Notes: a model not told the origin generated them from the sequence alone. 64,000 nucleotides of DNA from an uncultured Alistipes sp. (GCA_900768015.1 CAAGBI010000076.1:14210-78209); one strand, 5' to 3'; counted from the stretch's first letter, positions 1-8,402 are shown. A program made the numbers and translations.

Positions 1-729
1 GCAGATACGGCACTCATCAGCGACTCGGCCGAGGAGCGCCGCAAATATTTCAACCGCTTCCTCTCGCAGATTGACCGCACCTACCTCGCGGCACTCATGC
101 GCTATAATGCTGCACTCCAGGAGCGTAACAAGCTGCTCAAGACTTCGCCCACGGAGGATATACTCCTTATCTACGATGCGATGCTAAGTGCCTCGGCAGA
201 TGTTATTTACGCCAAGCGCACGGAGGTTATCGCCGAGATGAAACCCCTCGTTGCGGAGTTCTACGCGGCACTCTCGGAGGAGCGCGAGGAGACAAGCCTC
301 GAGTATCGTTCCGAGTTGCAGACGGCATCGCTCTCGGAGTTGCTCTTGGCATCGCGCCAGAAGGATTTTGTCAACGAGCATACCACCTCGGGCGTTCACC
401 GCGACGATGTACACTTCACCATCGGTGAGCACCCCTTGCGCAAGTTCGGCTCGCAGGGTCAGCAGAAGTCCTTCCTCGTGGCGCTCAAGTTGGCCGAGTA
501 CACTCTCCTTGCGCGCCATGCGGGGGCCAAGCCCATCCTCTTGCTGGACGACCTCTTCGACAAGCTCGATATGCGTCGTGTGGCGCAGCTCCTGAAGCTT
601 ACGGGAGGCGACTCGTTCGGTCAGATACTCATCACCGACTGCAACAAGCACCGCTTGCAGCACACGCTCAGCGAGGCGGGCGTGGAGTACAAGCTTATTA
701 ATATAATTAATGGTAAGGCACAGCTATGA
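1..729 (+). CDS. recF: DNA replication/repair protein RecF, C-terminal part (5' end outside window)
   Basis: The reading frame is open from base 1, so the gene starts upstream; about 242 C-terminal residues are present. RecF is a cytoplasmic SMC/ABC-like ATPase that loads RecA at gaps. Visible marks are LISDSAEERRKYFNRF near the start (the RecF-type LIxxSPxxRRxF segment), FGSQGQQK at nt 445-468 (ABC signature loop) and the Walker B run PILLLDDLFDKLD from nt 532. The Walker A half lies off the window. It overlaps the next gene by four bases (ATGA), so the two are translationally coupled. Family is clear. Confidence 0.95.
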   Translation, partial: ADTALISDSAEERRKYFNRFLSQIDRTYLAALMRYNAALQERNKLLKTSPTEDILLIYDAMLSASADVIYAKRTEVIAEMKPLVAEFYAALSEEREETSLEYRSELQTASLSELLLASRQKDFVNEHTTSGVHRDDVHFTIGEHPLRKFGSQGQQKSFLVALKLAEYTLLARHAGAKPILLLDDLFDKLDMRRVAQLLKLTGGDSFGQILITDCNKHRLQHTLSEAGVEYKLINIINGKAQL

Positions 730-1016
730 GACGCACACAGACACGCGCAATAGGCGAGATATTGGAGGAGTTCTTCAAGCGCCCCTATGTGGCCCGCAAG
801 GTCGCTGAGGGCAAACTACCCGAGTTTTGGCGCGAGGTAGTGGGTGAGTATGTTGCAAGCCTCACAAACGAGGTGCGCCTTGAGCGTGGCATACTTCATG
901 TCAGCGTGAGTTCGAGCGTTGTGCGTAATGACCTCTTCTTCAAGCGCGACCAGATTATGCAGCTCATCAACCAACGCGCAGGTATTCAGCTTGTTAATGC
1001 GGTCATTATTCGATAA
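726..1016 (+). CDS. DUF721 (DciA-like) protein
   Basis: A 96-residue cytoplasmic protein whose start overlaps the recF stop. The pattern (I G E I L E E F F K at the N terminus, then W R E V V G E Y V A and a C-terminal strand-rich part with V S S S V V R N D L F) fits the DUF721 family, whose members in other bacteria include the helicase-loading factor DciA. In Bacteroidota DUF721 genes commonly sit directly after recF, so a role in replication is plausible but is inference from family and context. Confidence 0.85.
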   Translation: MRRTQTRAIGEILEEFFKRPYVARKVAEGKLPEFWREVVGEYVASLTNEVRLERGILHVSVSSSVVRNDLFFKRDQIMQLINQRAGIQLVNAVIIR

Positions 1017-1078
1017 AAATAGGGAGTTTAAGATGATTTCTTAAGCTCCCTAAATTCTCGAATATCCCTTAACGCTTT

Positions 1079-2071
1079 CTACTCCAAGGTGTAGATAAGG
1101 TCCTCCAACTCGTGCATAAGCCTACGGTGGCTATCCTCGGGGGCGTAGAGGGCAAAGACGACAACCGTAGCCGTAGCGGTCTCGGGGTTGAAGATGGCGT
1201 ATGCGGTGAATGAGCCACCCATATAGTCGGTGCTCACCTCCCAGCAGCCGCGCAACTCCAAGAGGCGGTTGCCGTTAACCTCGACTATGTCGGCAGCGAT
1301 GTCGCGGTAGGTGTTCACCTGCATGCGTGAGCCGCTAACATCCTTGCTCGATATGGTGCTGAACTTGGTGTTTATGGCGTTCACGATGTTGGCACTCGCG
1401 CTCTGTATGCCCGCCTCGGGGTTGTATGCGGTGTTGAAGGCGAAGATATACTGCGCCTTATTCTTGAAGTCGCGGATATACCATGTGAGCGACTCATCCG
1501 CGGGGTTTGCCTTCGAGAAGTTCGCGGGGATGAGCATCTTATATCCCGTAGCCGCGGTGAAGTCCTCCATCAACTGCTTCGCGGGCTTACGCTCGGCACC
1601 CTTGAGGTACTCCGCGCGCTCACTCGCAATCATCACCTCGCGCAACTCCTCGGCATTAGCCCAGAGGAACTGCGCCGCCTGCTCGGGTGTTGAGGCCTTT
1701 ACCGTGAGGCTAAGCTGTGGCGTGGCGTAGACATTCTCGCGCACGGAGTATGAGGGCGCCTCGGTTGAGGGTATGATGTTGATATTTAGCAGTATGCCAT
1801 ACTTCTTGTCGAACTCCGTAGCCTCGCTTGCGGATGTCTGCTTGGCGATGTCGAAGTAGCCCTCGGGGCGCACAAGGCCAGGTATATCCTTCTCCAAGAG
1901 GTCGCATACGGCATCTGCCACATCGCCCTCCCAAACATCATCGTCGCAGAGCACCACGACCTGATAGTCGTAGCCCGCAGTTGTCTTGGCCTCGGGTGCC
2001 GACTCCACGCGGCAACTAAAAACTAGGAGTAGTGAGCAAATAGCCAATAGGGTAGTTGTTGTGTGTCTCAT
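1079..2071 (-). CDS. DUF4837 family lipoprotein
   Basis: About 330 residues with a lipoprotein signal (MRHTTTTLLAICSLLLVFSC; lipobox LVFSC). An ATG two codons earlier (2077) is also possible; I prefer 2071 because it begins directly with the basic n-region. The mature part starts with Y D Y Q V V V L C D D D V W, as in DUF4837 proteins of Bacteroidota. Function unknown; expected to be anchored in the periplasm or outer membrane. Transcribed from a TATCTTTG promoter on the minus strand and convergent with recF/DUF721. Confidence 0.8.
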   Translation of the reverse strand: MRHTTTTLLAICSLLLVFSCRVESAPEAKTTAGYDYQVVVLCDDDVWEGDVADAVCDLLEKDIPGLVRPEGYFDIAKQTSASEATEFDKKYGILLNINIIPSTEAPSYSVRENVYATPQLSLTVKASTPEQAAQFLWANAEELREVMIASERAEYLKGAERKPAKQLMEDFTAATGYKMLIPANFSKANPADESLTWYIRDFKNKAQYIFAFNTAYNPEAGIQSASANIVNAINTKFSTISSKDVSGSRMQVNTYRDIAADIVEVNGNRLLELRGCWEVSTDYMGGSFTAYAIFNPETATATVVVFALYAPEDSHRRLMHELEDLIYTLE

Positions 2072-2132
2072 AATCAAAAATCTTTACATATTTCGTGCCG
2101 CGCGACTCGGCGACACCTTAAATAATATATGT

Positions 2133-2141
2133 ACAAAGATA
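2133..2141 (-). promoter_or_regulatory. -7 promoter element for the DUF4837 gene
   Basis: Minus-strand TATCTTTGT matches the Bacteroidota -7 box TAnnTTTG, about 60 bp before the start codon. Confidence 0.6.
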
Positions 2142-2173
2142 ACCATAATTTTCTATTTACGAAAAAAAAGTCT

Positions 2174-2181
2174 TATTTTTG
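2174..2181 (+). promoter_or_regulatory. -7 promoter element for the deacetylase-ubiX pair
   Basis: TATTTTTG matches TAnnTTTG, 38 bp before the deacetylase ATG; this and the minus-strand box at 2133-2141 form a divergent promoter region. Confidence 0.6.
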
Positions 2182-2219
2182 CATCTCGAAAACCGTAGAG
2201 AGTAACACGAATTAAGGCT

Positions 2220-2828
2220 ATGCGCGTAAACCCAGGCAAGATACTAAAGTGGCTATACCCCGATGTGGTGTGGGAGATAGATGACCCCGAGGGCATCTAC
2301 CTCACCTTTGACGATGGCCCCACGCCTGGCGTAACGGAGTGGATACTCCAAACCCTCGACCGCTACGATGCCAAGGCCACCTTCTTCGTGCTGGGTAAGA
2401 ATGTCGAGCTATACCCCGACCTTTACCAGATGATTCTCGACCGCGGCCACAAGGTGGGCAACCACACCTACTCCCACCAGAAGGGACTAACCATGTCCAC
2501 GGAGCGCTACCTCGAGGATATAGACCTCGCCGCCGACATGGTGCATACGGAGCTCTTCCGCCCTCCCTATGCGCGCATCACACGCCCACAGGTGCGTGCC
2601 GTTGCCAAGCGCTTCCGCATAGTGATGTGGAGTGTCCTCTCGCGCGACTACAACCGCAAACTCTCGCCCAAGAAGTGCCTGCGTGGCACGATACGCGGCC
2701 TCAAGGGTGGCGACATCATATCGTTGCACGACAGCGCAAAGAGCTTTCGTAATACGAGCTATGTGCTACCCGCGCTACTGCGCCATGCCCGCGAGAAGGG
2801 CCTCGAATGTAAAATCTTAGAACTCTGA
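2220..2828 (+). CDS. polysaccharide deacetylase family protein (NodB homology)
   Basis: A 202-residue protein with the NodB (CE4) motifs in order: TFDDGP at 29-34 (catalytic and metal Asp), the metal-binding GNHTYSH at 80-86 (H82, H86), RPPYAR at 114-119 and LHD at 169-171. The expected reaction is removal of N- or O-acetyl groups from a cell-surface sugar polymer. No signal peptide or membrane helix is evident, so its location is uncertain. It is short for the family, nearly the NodB domain alone. It lies two bases before ubiX and is probably co-transcribed with it. Confidence 0.88.
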   Translation: MRVNPGKILKWLYPDVVWEIDDPEGIYLTFDDGPTPGVTEWILQTLDRYDAKATFFVLGKNVELYPDLYQMILDRGHKVGNHTYSHQKGLTMSTERYLEDIDLAADMVHTELFRPPYARITRPQVRAVAKRFRIVMWSVLSRDYNRKLSPKKCLRGTIRGLKGGDIISLHDSAKSFRNTSYVLPALLRHAREKGLECKILEL

Positions 2829-2830
2829 TT

Positions 2831-3379
2831 ATGAAAGTCATAGTAGCCATCACGGGTGCCAGTGGCGCTATATATGCCCGCCAGACCCTCGAGGTGCTCA
2901 CTGCACACCCCGCAGTGGAGCGCATCGCCCTCATCCTTAGCGACCATGCCGAGGATGTCATAAAGGCCGAGGGTGTCATACTCCCCACCTCGGAGCGTAT
3001 CGTGCGCTACGCAAATAGCGATATGTGGGCATCGGTGGCAAGTGGCTCGGCACGCTGGGATGCCATGGTCGTAGTGCCCGCATCTATGGGTACCGTGGCC
3101 CGCATCGCAACAGGCATATCGCGCACACTCATAGAGCGCGCAGCGGATGTCATGCTCAAGGAGCGCCGCCCTCTGGTTATGGTAGTGCGCGAGAGCCCCT
3201 ACTCGCTCATCCACCTGCGCAACATGACCGCGCTCACCGAGGCTGGAGCCATCATCCTCCCCGCGTCGCCCTCGTTCTACTTCGCACCCACCACCATCGA
3301 GGAGCTCTGCCTCCCCGTCACACTGCGCGCACTCGAACTTGCCGGGCTCGAAATCGTACACCGCGAGTGGGGTGAATAG
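2831..3379 (+). CDS. ubiX: UbiX-type flavin prenyltransferase
   Basis: 182 residues of the flavoprotein/UbiX family: ITGASGAIYARQ at the N terminus (FMN-binding loop), the VVPASMGTVARIATGIS segment, and the C-terminal RPLVMVVRESPYSLIHLRNM and PASPSFYF blocks. UbiX prenylates FMN to make prenyl-FMN, the cofactor of UbiD-type decarboxylases. Length is normal. No ubiD is visible here, so the partner must be elsewhere. Confidence 0.92.
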   Translation: MKVIVAITGASGAIYARQTLEVLTAHPAVERIALILSDHAEDVIKAEGVILPTSERIVRYANSDMWASVASGSARWDAMVVVPASMGTVARIATGISRTLIERAADVMLKERRPLVMVVRESPYSLIHLRNMTALTEAGAIILPASPSFYFAPTTIEELCLPVTLRALELAGLEIVHREWGE

Positions 3380-3393
3380 CATAGTCGCCCTCT

Positions 3394-3430
3394 TGTCATT
3401 CTGAACGAAGTGAAGAATCTCCTCGAAGAT
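3394..3430 (+). repeat. family B repeat, left half only
   Basis: TGTCATTCTGAACGAAGTGA followed by AGAATCTCCTCGAAG. It matches one arm of the ~105-bp inverted repeat found complete at 3988, 30431 and 63886. Here the second arm is missing. Confidence 0.7.
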
Positions 3431-3453
3431 CACGCAAAAAAGAAGAATAAAAA

Positions 3454-3485
3454 TTTGGAAATTCAGAAGAGATTTCTTACCTTTG
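3454..3485 (+). promoter_or_regulatory. promoter of the 93-aa gene
   Basis: A TTTG at 3454-3457 and TACCTTTG at 3478-3485, separated by 20 bp, make a textbook Bacteroidota -33/-7 pair 30 bp before the ATG. Confidence 0.7.
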
Positions 3486-3515
3486 TGTATTGCAAAAACT
3501 TAAACTAATTATACT

Positions 3516-3797
3516 ATGGCAAATTTACGAGTATTGAAGAAGGAGATTGACTACCGTTTGGAGGAGTTCGTTTTCGATTGCGAGATGGCAGCATTCGTGC
3601 AGCCTAATAAGGAAGAGAAGATTGTAGAGCTTATGCAGAAGAGCCTCGAGCTACGCAACGCCCTCTACCACAAGGCTAACAACCCCGCAGAGCCCAAGAA
3701 CCGCACCCTCACTCGCAAGCACTACTCAGCATTGCGTCGTGATATGGTGGAGAGCTATGCAGGTCTCTTCGCAGATTTGAGCGCCGTCTGCGAATAA
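3516..3797 (+). CDS. small conserved-looking hypothetical protein
   Basis: A 93-residue soluble, mostly helical and charged protein (start MANLRVLKKEIDYRLEEFVF). It has no signal peptide, membrane helix or motif I recognise. It has its own strong promoter and a strong terminator hairpin, so it is very probably expressed as a monocistronic unit. Codon use is like the neighbouring housekeeping genes. Function unknown. Confidence 0.8.
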   Translation: MANLRVLKKEIDYRLEEFVFDCEMAAFVQPNKEEKIVELMQKSLELRNALYHKANNPAEPKNRTLTRKHYSALRRDMVESYAGLFADLSAVCE

Positions 3798-3798
3798 T

Positions 3799-3923
3799 TT
3801 GTTGTGATAAGCCGCAATCTGCGGCACATCACTAAAAGTAAATCACCCAAGGCTGTACGATTTAGTACTATCCTTGGGTGATTTCTTTTGTGATGCACCA
3901 CATCTCACGACTTCTGACAACAA
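3799..3923 (+). repeat. family A repeat, copy A1
   Basis: Bounded by TTGTTGTGATAAG and TCTGACAACAA, with an inner hairpin (3840-3884). The same ends and an equally placed but different hairpin recur at 63543-63665. It fills the gap after the 93-aa gene. Confidence 0.75.
3840..3889 (+). terminator. hairpin terminator inside repeat A1
   Basis: AAATCACCCAAGG (3840-3852) pairs perfectly with CCTTGGGTGATTT (3872-3884); inside are two further GTAC/GTAC-type arms, and the 3' side is T-rich. Confidence 0.7.
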
Positions 3924-3987
3924 ATTGGGTTGTGGTGCTAATCTATGTTTGCAATGCGCCACTCTGATAAGAGATTGTTGGTAGAGA

Positions 3988-4093
3988 TGTCATGCTGAGC
4001 AACGCGAAGCATCTCCTCGCTGGCTACACACTATCAGCGCGGGTTGTCGCTGGTCGGTTTCGAGGAGATTCTTCACTAAAGTTCAGAATGACA
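3988..4093 (+). repeat. family B repeat, complete copy
   Basis: A 106-bp imperfect inverted repeat: TGTCATGCTGAGC ... GCATCTCCTCG / CGAGGAGATTCTTCAC ... GTTCAGAATGACA. The gap 3798-4165 holds only repeat A1 and this element. Confidence 0.75.
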
Positions 4094-4165
4094 GAGTGTA
4101 GTGTTTAGAATGACAGCACAAGCCATCATTACTAATTGCTAATTGCTCATTACTCATTACTAATT

Positions 4166-5161
4166 CTAAAAGTACTCCTCCCTGTAGCGGTACTCGTTTC
4201 TCAGGGTCTCGAAGCTCTCGGGGGCGCTCCTCAATATCTCCGTCTCCGCCACAATGTCGCAATACTCCGCTATCGTCGCGCACATCTCATCCCAGCCGAT
4301 AAGGCGTGGGGTGGTGGGCATAACCTCCTGGGGTCGCCACTCGCTGAGCGGTAAGCCGAAGTGTCGCGCTAAGGCATTGATACTCATCGAGGTAGCGTTT
4401 GCCTTGCCCTGCTGCGAGTAGCCCGCGATATGGGGCGTAGCGAGCATGGCGCGTTGCAGTATCTCGGTGTTGAGGTGTGGCTCATCCTCCCACACATCGA
4501 AGGCGTAGCGGTGGCGGCTCTCTGCCATTGCGCGGTTATCCACCACGGCACCGCGTGAGGCGTTGAGTATCACTGCATTGGGTCGCATAGCGGCGATGCG
4601 CTCACAGCTTATAAGGTGGTGCGTTGTAGGGTCGAGGGGCGTATGAAGGGTGATGATGTCGGCCTCGCGGATGATATGGTCGATGGGGTAGAACTCGCCG
4701 CCCTCGCGCTCATGGCGTGGCGGGTCGCACATCAAGACGCGGAAGCCCCAGTGGCGGGCATACTCCACAACGAGGCTACCCACATTACCCACGCCCACAA
4801 CACCCAAGGTATAATCCTCGGGGCGCTTGCCGTCGCTTAGGACGATATGTTTGAGTGCCGCCGCCACCCACTGCAACACACCGCGGGCGTTGCATCCCGC
4901 AGCAGAGGCAACGGCGATGCCAGCCTCTCGGCAGAAGGCCTCGTCTATATGGTCACGGCCAATGGTTGCGGTGGCTATGAACTGCACATTTGAACCCTCC
5001 AATAACTCGCGGCAACACTTCGTGCGGGTGCGCACAACGAGTGCATCAGCATCGCGTACGACCTCTCTATCTATCGTAGCTCCGCTACAATAGATAACCT
5101 CGGCATATGGCTCCACGACACCGCGTATGTAGGGTATGGCACTATCTATGATAATTTTCAT
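4166..5161 (-). CDS. pdxB: 4-phosphoerythronate dehydrogenase
   Basis: 331 residues of the D-2-hydroxyacid dehydrogenase fold. PdxB oxidises 4-phospho-D-erythronate in the DXP-dependent route to pyridoxal phosphate. The N-terminal substrate domain has LVVRTRTKC (42-49) and the PdxB-typical ATATIGRDHID (63-73); the NAD-binding GVGNVGS lies at 123-129; the catalytic Arg is in NASRGAVVDN, the Glu in VWEDEP and the His in TPHIAGYS. Length is a little under the E. coli protein. No other pdx gene is adjacent. Monocistronic with its own promoter. Confidence 0.92.
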   Translation of the reverse strand: MKIIIDSAIPYIRGVVEPYAEVIYCSGATIDREVVRDADALVVRTRTKCCRELLEGSNVQFIATATIGRDHIDEAFCREAGIAVASAAGCNARGVLQWVAAALKHIVLSDGKRPEDYTLGVVGVGNVGSLVVEYARHWGFRVLMCDPPRHEREGGEFYPIDHIIREADIITLHTPLDPTTHHLISCERIAAMRPNAVILNASRGAVVDNRAMAESRHRYAFDVWEDEPHLNTEILQRAMLATPHIAGYSQQGKANATSMSINALARHFGLPLSEWRPQEVMPTTPRLIGWDEMCATIAEYCDIVAETEILRSAPESFETLRNEYRYREEYF

Positions 5162-5194
5162 GTAGATTGTTGGATAAGGTCTCTAATTTTTTAG

Positions 5195-5202
5195 CAAATA
5201 TA
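5195..5202 (-). promoter_or_regulatory. -7 promoter element for pdxB
   Basis: Minus-strand TATATTTG, 33 bp before the pdxB ATG. Confidence 0.6.
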
Positions 5203-5225
5203 GATAATTTCTCCAAAAAAAGTGC

Positions 5226-5233
5226 TAAATTTG
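5226..5233 (+). promoter_or_regulatory. -7 promoter element for the arginase-fold gene
   Basis: TAAATTTG on the plus strand, 41 bp before the ATG; divergent with the pdxB promoter. Confidence 0.6.
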
Positions 5234-5274
5234 CATGATAATTTGGCTTACAGAAAATATAATTTTATATAGTT

Positions 5275-6333
5275 ATGGAGCGTATGAAGTTTGATCCCAA
5301 TGGAGCAATCCCCGATAATGGTAACTACTTTGGTATTCCGCTCGAGCCCGAGGAGGCAGCACTGGTGCTTATCTCTGCGCCCTGGGACTTGAGTCTCAAG
5401 GTGCGCAATGGTAGTTCGTTCGCCCCCGATGCCATCATCGAGGCGTCGCGCTCTGTCGACTTCTTCGAGCCTATGGCACCCGATAGCTGGCGTAAGGGTA
5501 TAGCTACGGTGCCCATCGACTACACCATTCAGGATATGTCGCACCGCCTACGCTCGGATGCCGAGCGCATCGTCAAGGTGCACGAGAAGCAGGGTGGCAC
5601 GCCCTTCGATAACCTCGTCTATGAGCGCAGCCTGCGCCGTGTGAACGAGGGCTTCCAGGCACTCAACGACAACATCTATAAGCAGTCGCAGACATGGCTC
5701 AGCGAGGGCAAGATTGTGGGCCTCGTGGGTGGTGACCAGTCTACGGCATATGGCCATATACGCGCTGTGGCGGAGCATCACGGCTCGCTCGGCGTATTGC
5801 ACATCGACTCGAGCTGCAACCTCAAGAGTTGTCACCAGGGCTTCGAGTTCTCGCACGCCTCGGTTATGCACAACATCTTGCGCGATGTGCCACAGGTGGA
5901 GCGCTTGGTGGGTGTGGGTGTTCGTGCCTTTAGCCCCGAGGAGTGGCAGCGTGCCGAGAGCGACCCGCGCGTCAAGCTCTTCACGGGTCAGTCCATCTGG
6001 TCACGCCACTTTGAGGGTGTGCTGTGGTCGACCATCTGCAACGAGATTGTGGAGTCGTTGCCCCAGAATGTATATGTCTCGCTCGATGTCAACGGCCTCA
6101 CGGTGGAGTGCTCGCCCCACAACGGCATGGTCGTAGCGGGTGGCGTTCGCTTCCCCGAGGTCATCTACCTCCTTGGCAAGATTGTCGACTCGGGCCGCAA
6201 GATTGTGGGCTTCGACCTCTCGGAGGTGGTGCCCGATATGGACGACAAGACCGATGCGGCTATCGCCTCGCGCCTCTTGTATAACATATGCAGCATGGCG
6301 CTCAAGAACCACGACGCGCCAATGGTATTGTAA
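5275..6333 (+). CDS. arginase/agmatinase-fold protein with degraded metal site
   Basis: 352 residues; the fold is recognisable from GLVGGDQS (149-156), VLHIDSSCNL (174-183), FSHASVMHN (192-200) and VYVSLDVNGL (266-275). Active ureohydrolases have GGDHS, DAHxD and DxDxxD; here these read GGDQS, D178-S-S-C-N182 and D271-V-N273-G-L-T276. Of the six usual Mn ligands only D178 and D271 remain, so hydrolysis of arginine, agmatine or formiminoglutamate is unlikely by the known mechanism. The rest of the protein is intact and full length, which argues for a retained non-catalytic or altered role rather than decay. It lies 28 bp before the antiporter gene; cotranscription is possible. Confidence 0.85.
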   Translation: MERMKFDPNGAIPDNGNYFGIPLEPEEAALVLISAPWDLSLKVRNGSSFAPDAIIEASRSVDFFEPMAPDSWRKGIATVPIDYTIQDMSHRLRSDAERIVKVHEKQGGTPFDNLVYERSLRRVNEGFQALNDNIYKQSQTWLSEGKIVGLVGGDQSTAYGHIRAVAEHHGSLGVLHIDSSCNLKSCHQGFEFSHASVMHNILRDVPQVERLVGVGVRAFSPEEWQRAESDPRVKLFTGQSIWSRHFEGVLWSTICNEIVESLPQNVYVSLDVNGLTVECSPHNGMVVAGGVRFPEVIYLLGKIVDSGRKIVGFDLSEVVPDMDDKTDAAIASRLLYNICSMALKNHDAPMVL

Positions 6334-6361
6334 TATAGTATAACCCTAAACTATAACTATT

Positions 6362-7669
6362 ATGCACGGAGAAATTAATGTTGAGCTATGGATGGTCATT
6401 CCATTTGCCATCATGTTGCTCACCATAGCTATTGCACCGCTTGTTGCGGAGCACTTCTGGGAGAAAAACCGTAATAAGCTCATCTTCACGGCAGTAATTT
6501 CGGTTGTCACGGTGGCTCTGTTGTCGTCATTCGGCTTGGGTGGCGCTATCGTGCACAACATCCTCTACGACTACATACCCTTTGTGATGTTGCTCCTTGC
6601 GCTCTTTGTGGTTACGGGAGGCATACGCATAAGTGGCGATATTGCGGCTACACCCATTGTCAATACCTTTATCCTCGGTGCGGGCTTCGCCATGGCCTCG
6701 GTGATGGGTACTACGGGTGCTGCGATGTTGCTCATACGCCCCTTGTTGCAGATTAACCAGCAGCGCACACATAAGGTGCATACCGTGCTCTTCTTCATCG
6801 CGTTGGTTGCCAACTGCGGTGGTCTCTTGACGCCACTTGGCGATCCTCCATTGTTCTTGCTCTACCTGCGTGGTGCAAGCTTCGCGTGGTTCTCGTCGAT
6901 GTTCCCACAGTGGCTTACCGTAGGAGTGTTGCTCTTGGGCCTCTATATGGTTATTGACCGCTACTACTACGCTAAGGAGCCCGCCGAGGCGAAACTGCGT
7001 GACAAGACCGAGCAGGAGCCCCTCCGAGTTCAGGGCATGCGTAACTTCCTCTATCTGGGCATGGTCATCGCTGCGGTGTTGTTCCTTAATAAGAACTACA
7101 TCCCCGCAATGGAGAATATGCACTCGCCAATCTACTTCTTGCGCGAGATAGCCCTTGCTGCCATCATCCTCTTGTCGTGGTTCACAACACGCCGACAGAT
7201 ACGCCAGGATAACCACTTCACCTGGGAGCCTATCTCGGAGGTGGCAATACTCTTCGTGGGCATCTTCATCACTATGACCCCCGCGATGTTGTACCTCAGA
7301 GCCAATGCCGAACTCTTGGGTCTTACCGAGCCCTGGCAGTTCTTCTACTCTACGGGTGCGCTCTCGTCGTTCCTCGACAACGCCCCCACGGCCGTGGCAT
7401 TCTACGAGGTTGCCATGGGCCTACCAACTCCCGAGGGTGTAGATTTGGTTGCTGGCATCCCCGCAATATTGCTTCGAGCAATATCTCTGGGTGCGGTGTT
7501 CTTTGGCGCTATGACCTATATTGGCAACGGCCCCAACTTTATGGTCAAGGCCATCGCCGAGCAGGAGGGTATCAAGATGCCATCGTTCTTCGGCTACATC
7601 TTTAAGTTCACGCTCGTGGTGTTGCTCCCCGTCTACATCATCGTGCAGCTCATCTTCCTGCCATTCTAA
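6362..7669 (+). CDS. sodium:proton antiporter (NhaD / CitMHS_2-like)
   Basis: 435 residues, an inner-membrane protein with about 11-12 hydrophobic helices spread along its length. The block TGGIRISGDIAATP followed by GAAMLLIRPLL, CGGLLTPLGDPPLFLLYLRG and SSFLDNAPTAVAFYEVA is typical of the NhaD branch of the ion transporter superfamily, with the conserved Asp residues in GDPP and LDNAP. Exchanges Na+ (or Li+) for H+. Name by family only; ion selectivity cannot be read from sequence. Confidence 0.85.
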   Translation: MHGEINVELWMVIPFAIMLLTIAIAPLVAEHFWEKNRNKLIFTAVISVVTVALLSSFGLGGAIVHNILYDYIPFVMLLLALFVVTGGIRISGDIAATPIVNTFILGAGFAMASVMGTTGAAMLLIRPLLQINQQRTHKVHTVLFFIALVANCGGLLTPLGDPPLFLLYLRGASFAWFSSMFPQWLTVGVLLLGLYMVIDRYYYAKEPAEAKLRDKTEQEPLRVQGMRNFLYLGMVIAAVLFLNKNYIPAMENMHSPIYFLREIALAAIILLSWFTTRRQIRQDNHFTWEPISEVAILFVGIFITMTPAMLYLRANAELLGLTEPWQFFYSTGALSSFLDNAPTAVAFYEVAMGLPTPEGVDLVAGIPAILLRAISLGAVFFGAMTYIGNGPNFMVKAIAEQEGIKMPSFFGYIFKFTLVVLLPVYIIVQLIFLPF

Positions 7670-7693
7670 CGAAACATATTTATACAGAGCATA

Positions 7694-8380
7694 ATGAGAA
7701 AAACACTTATCGCAATAGCATCGCTCGCGCTTATGGTGGCGTGTGGTGGCAAGACAACCTCTACACCCACAGCCCCCGAGATGCGCACGAGTGCCGATTC
7801 TATGTCCTATGTCATGGGCATGAACATCGGTCGCAACCTCATGGGGGTGGACTCCATGCTTAACATTGATATGGTTGCCGAGGGTCTGCGCGATGCCTAC
7901 CGTGGCGAGGCGCGCCTGAAGGATGAGGAGGCACGCATGGCCTTTATGAAGTATATGAACTACGACAACTACGAGCGCATCAAGGCCTTCGAGACGCAGT
8001 ACCTCGAGGAGATACGCCGTGCCGACCGTAAGTTTGTGGCTACCAACTCGGGCCTTACATACAAGGTTGTGGAGCTTGGCGACCTCAAGACCACCGTGCG
8101 CTCCAACCGCGATACCATGCTTATGCGCTACCGCCTTGTAGATATGTCGGGTGCGGTGCTCGATACCACATATATGCGTGCCGACACGCTGCGCATCGCT
8201 GCGGGAGAGCTGCCCAAGGGTGTGCTCGAGGCTACGAAGCTCATCGGCAAGGGTGGTCACATCGAGGCGTGGGTGCCCTCACAGCTCGGCTATGGCGCCG
8301 ATGGCTGCGACTCGTTGGGCGTGAAGCCCAACACAATACTCTACTACGAGATGTGGCTCGTGGATGTAGAGAAGCGTTAA
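7694..8380 (+). CDS. FKBP-type peptidyl-prolyl isomerase lipoprotein
   Basis: 228 residues. Lipoprotein signal MRKTLIAIASLALMVACGG (lipobox LMVAC). A helical dimerisation part with SADSMSYVMGMNIGRNL (as in FkpA/Mip) is followed by the FKBP domain from about residue 115 to the end, with GVLEATKLIGKGGHIEAWVP and a C-terminal strand YYEMWLVDVEK. Presumed periplasmic folding catalyst. Gene follows the antiporter by 24 bp and precedes a related lipoprotein by 22 bp. Confidence 0.87.
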   Translation: MRKTLIAIASLALMVACGGKTTSTPTAPEMRTSADSMSYVMGMNIGRNLMGVDSMLNIDMVAEGLRDAYRGEARLKDEEARMAFMKYMNYDNYERIKAFETQYLEEIRRADRKFVATNSGLTYKVVELGDLKTTVRSNRDTMLMRYRLVDMSGAVLDTTYMRADTLRIAAGELPKGVLEATKLIGKGGHIEAWVPSQLGYGADGCDSLGVKPNTILYYEMWLVDVEKR

Positions 8381-8402
8381 TCACAAATACTAATTATAAC
8401 AC

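Noticed and set aside
6527..8260. Minus-strand ORFs at 6527-7216 and 7421-8260
   Set aside because: Antisense to the antiporter and FKBP genes; no motif and no promoter box.
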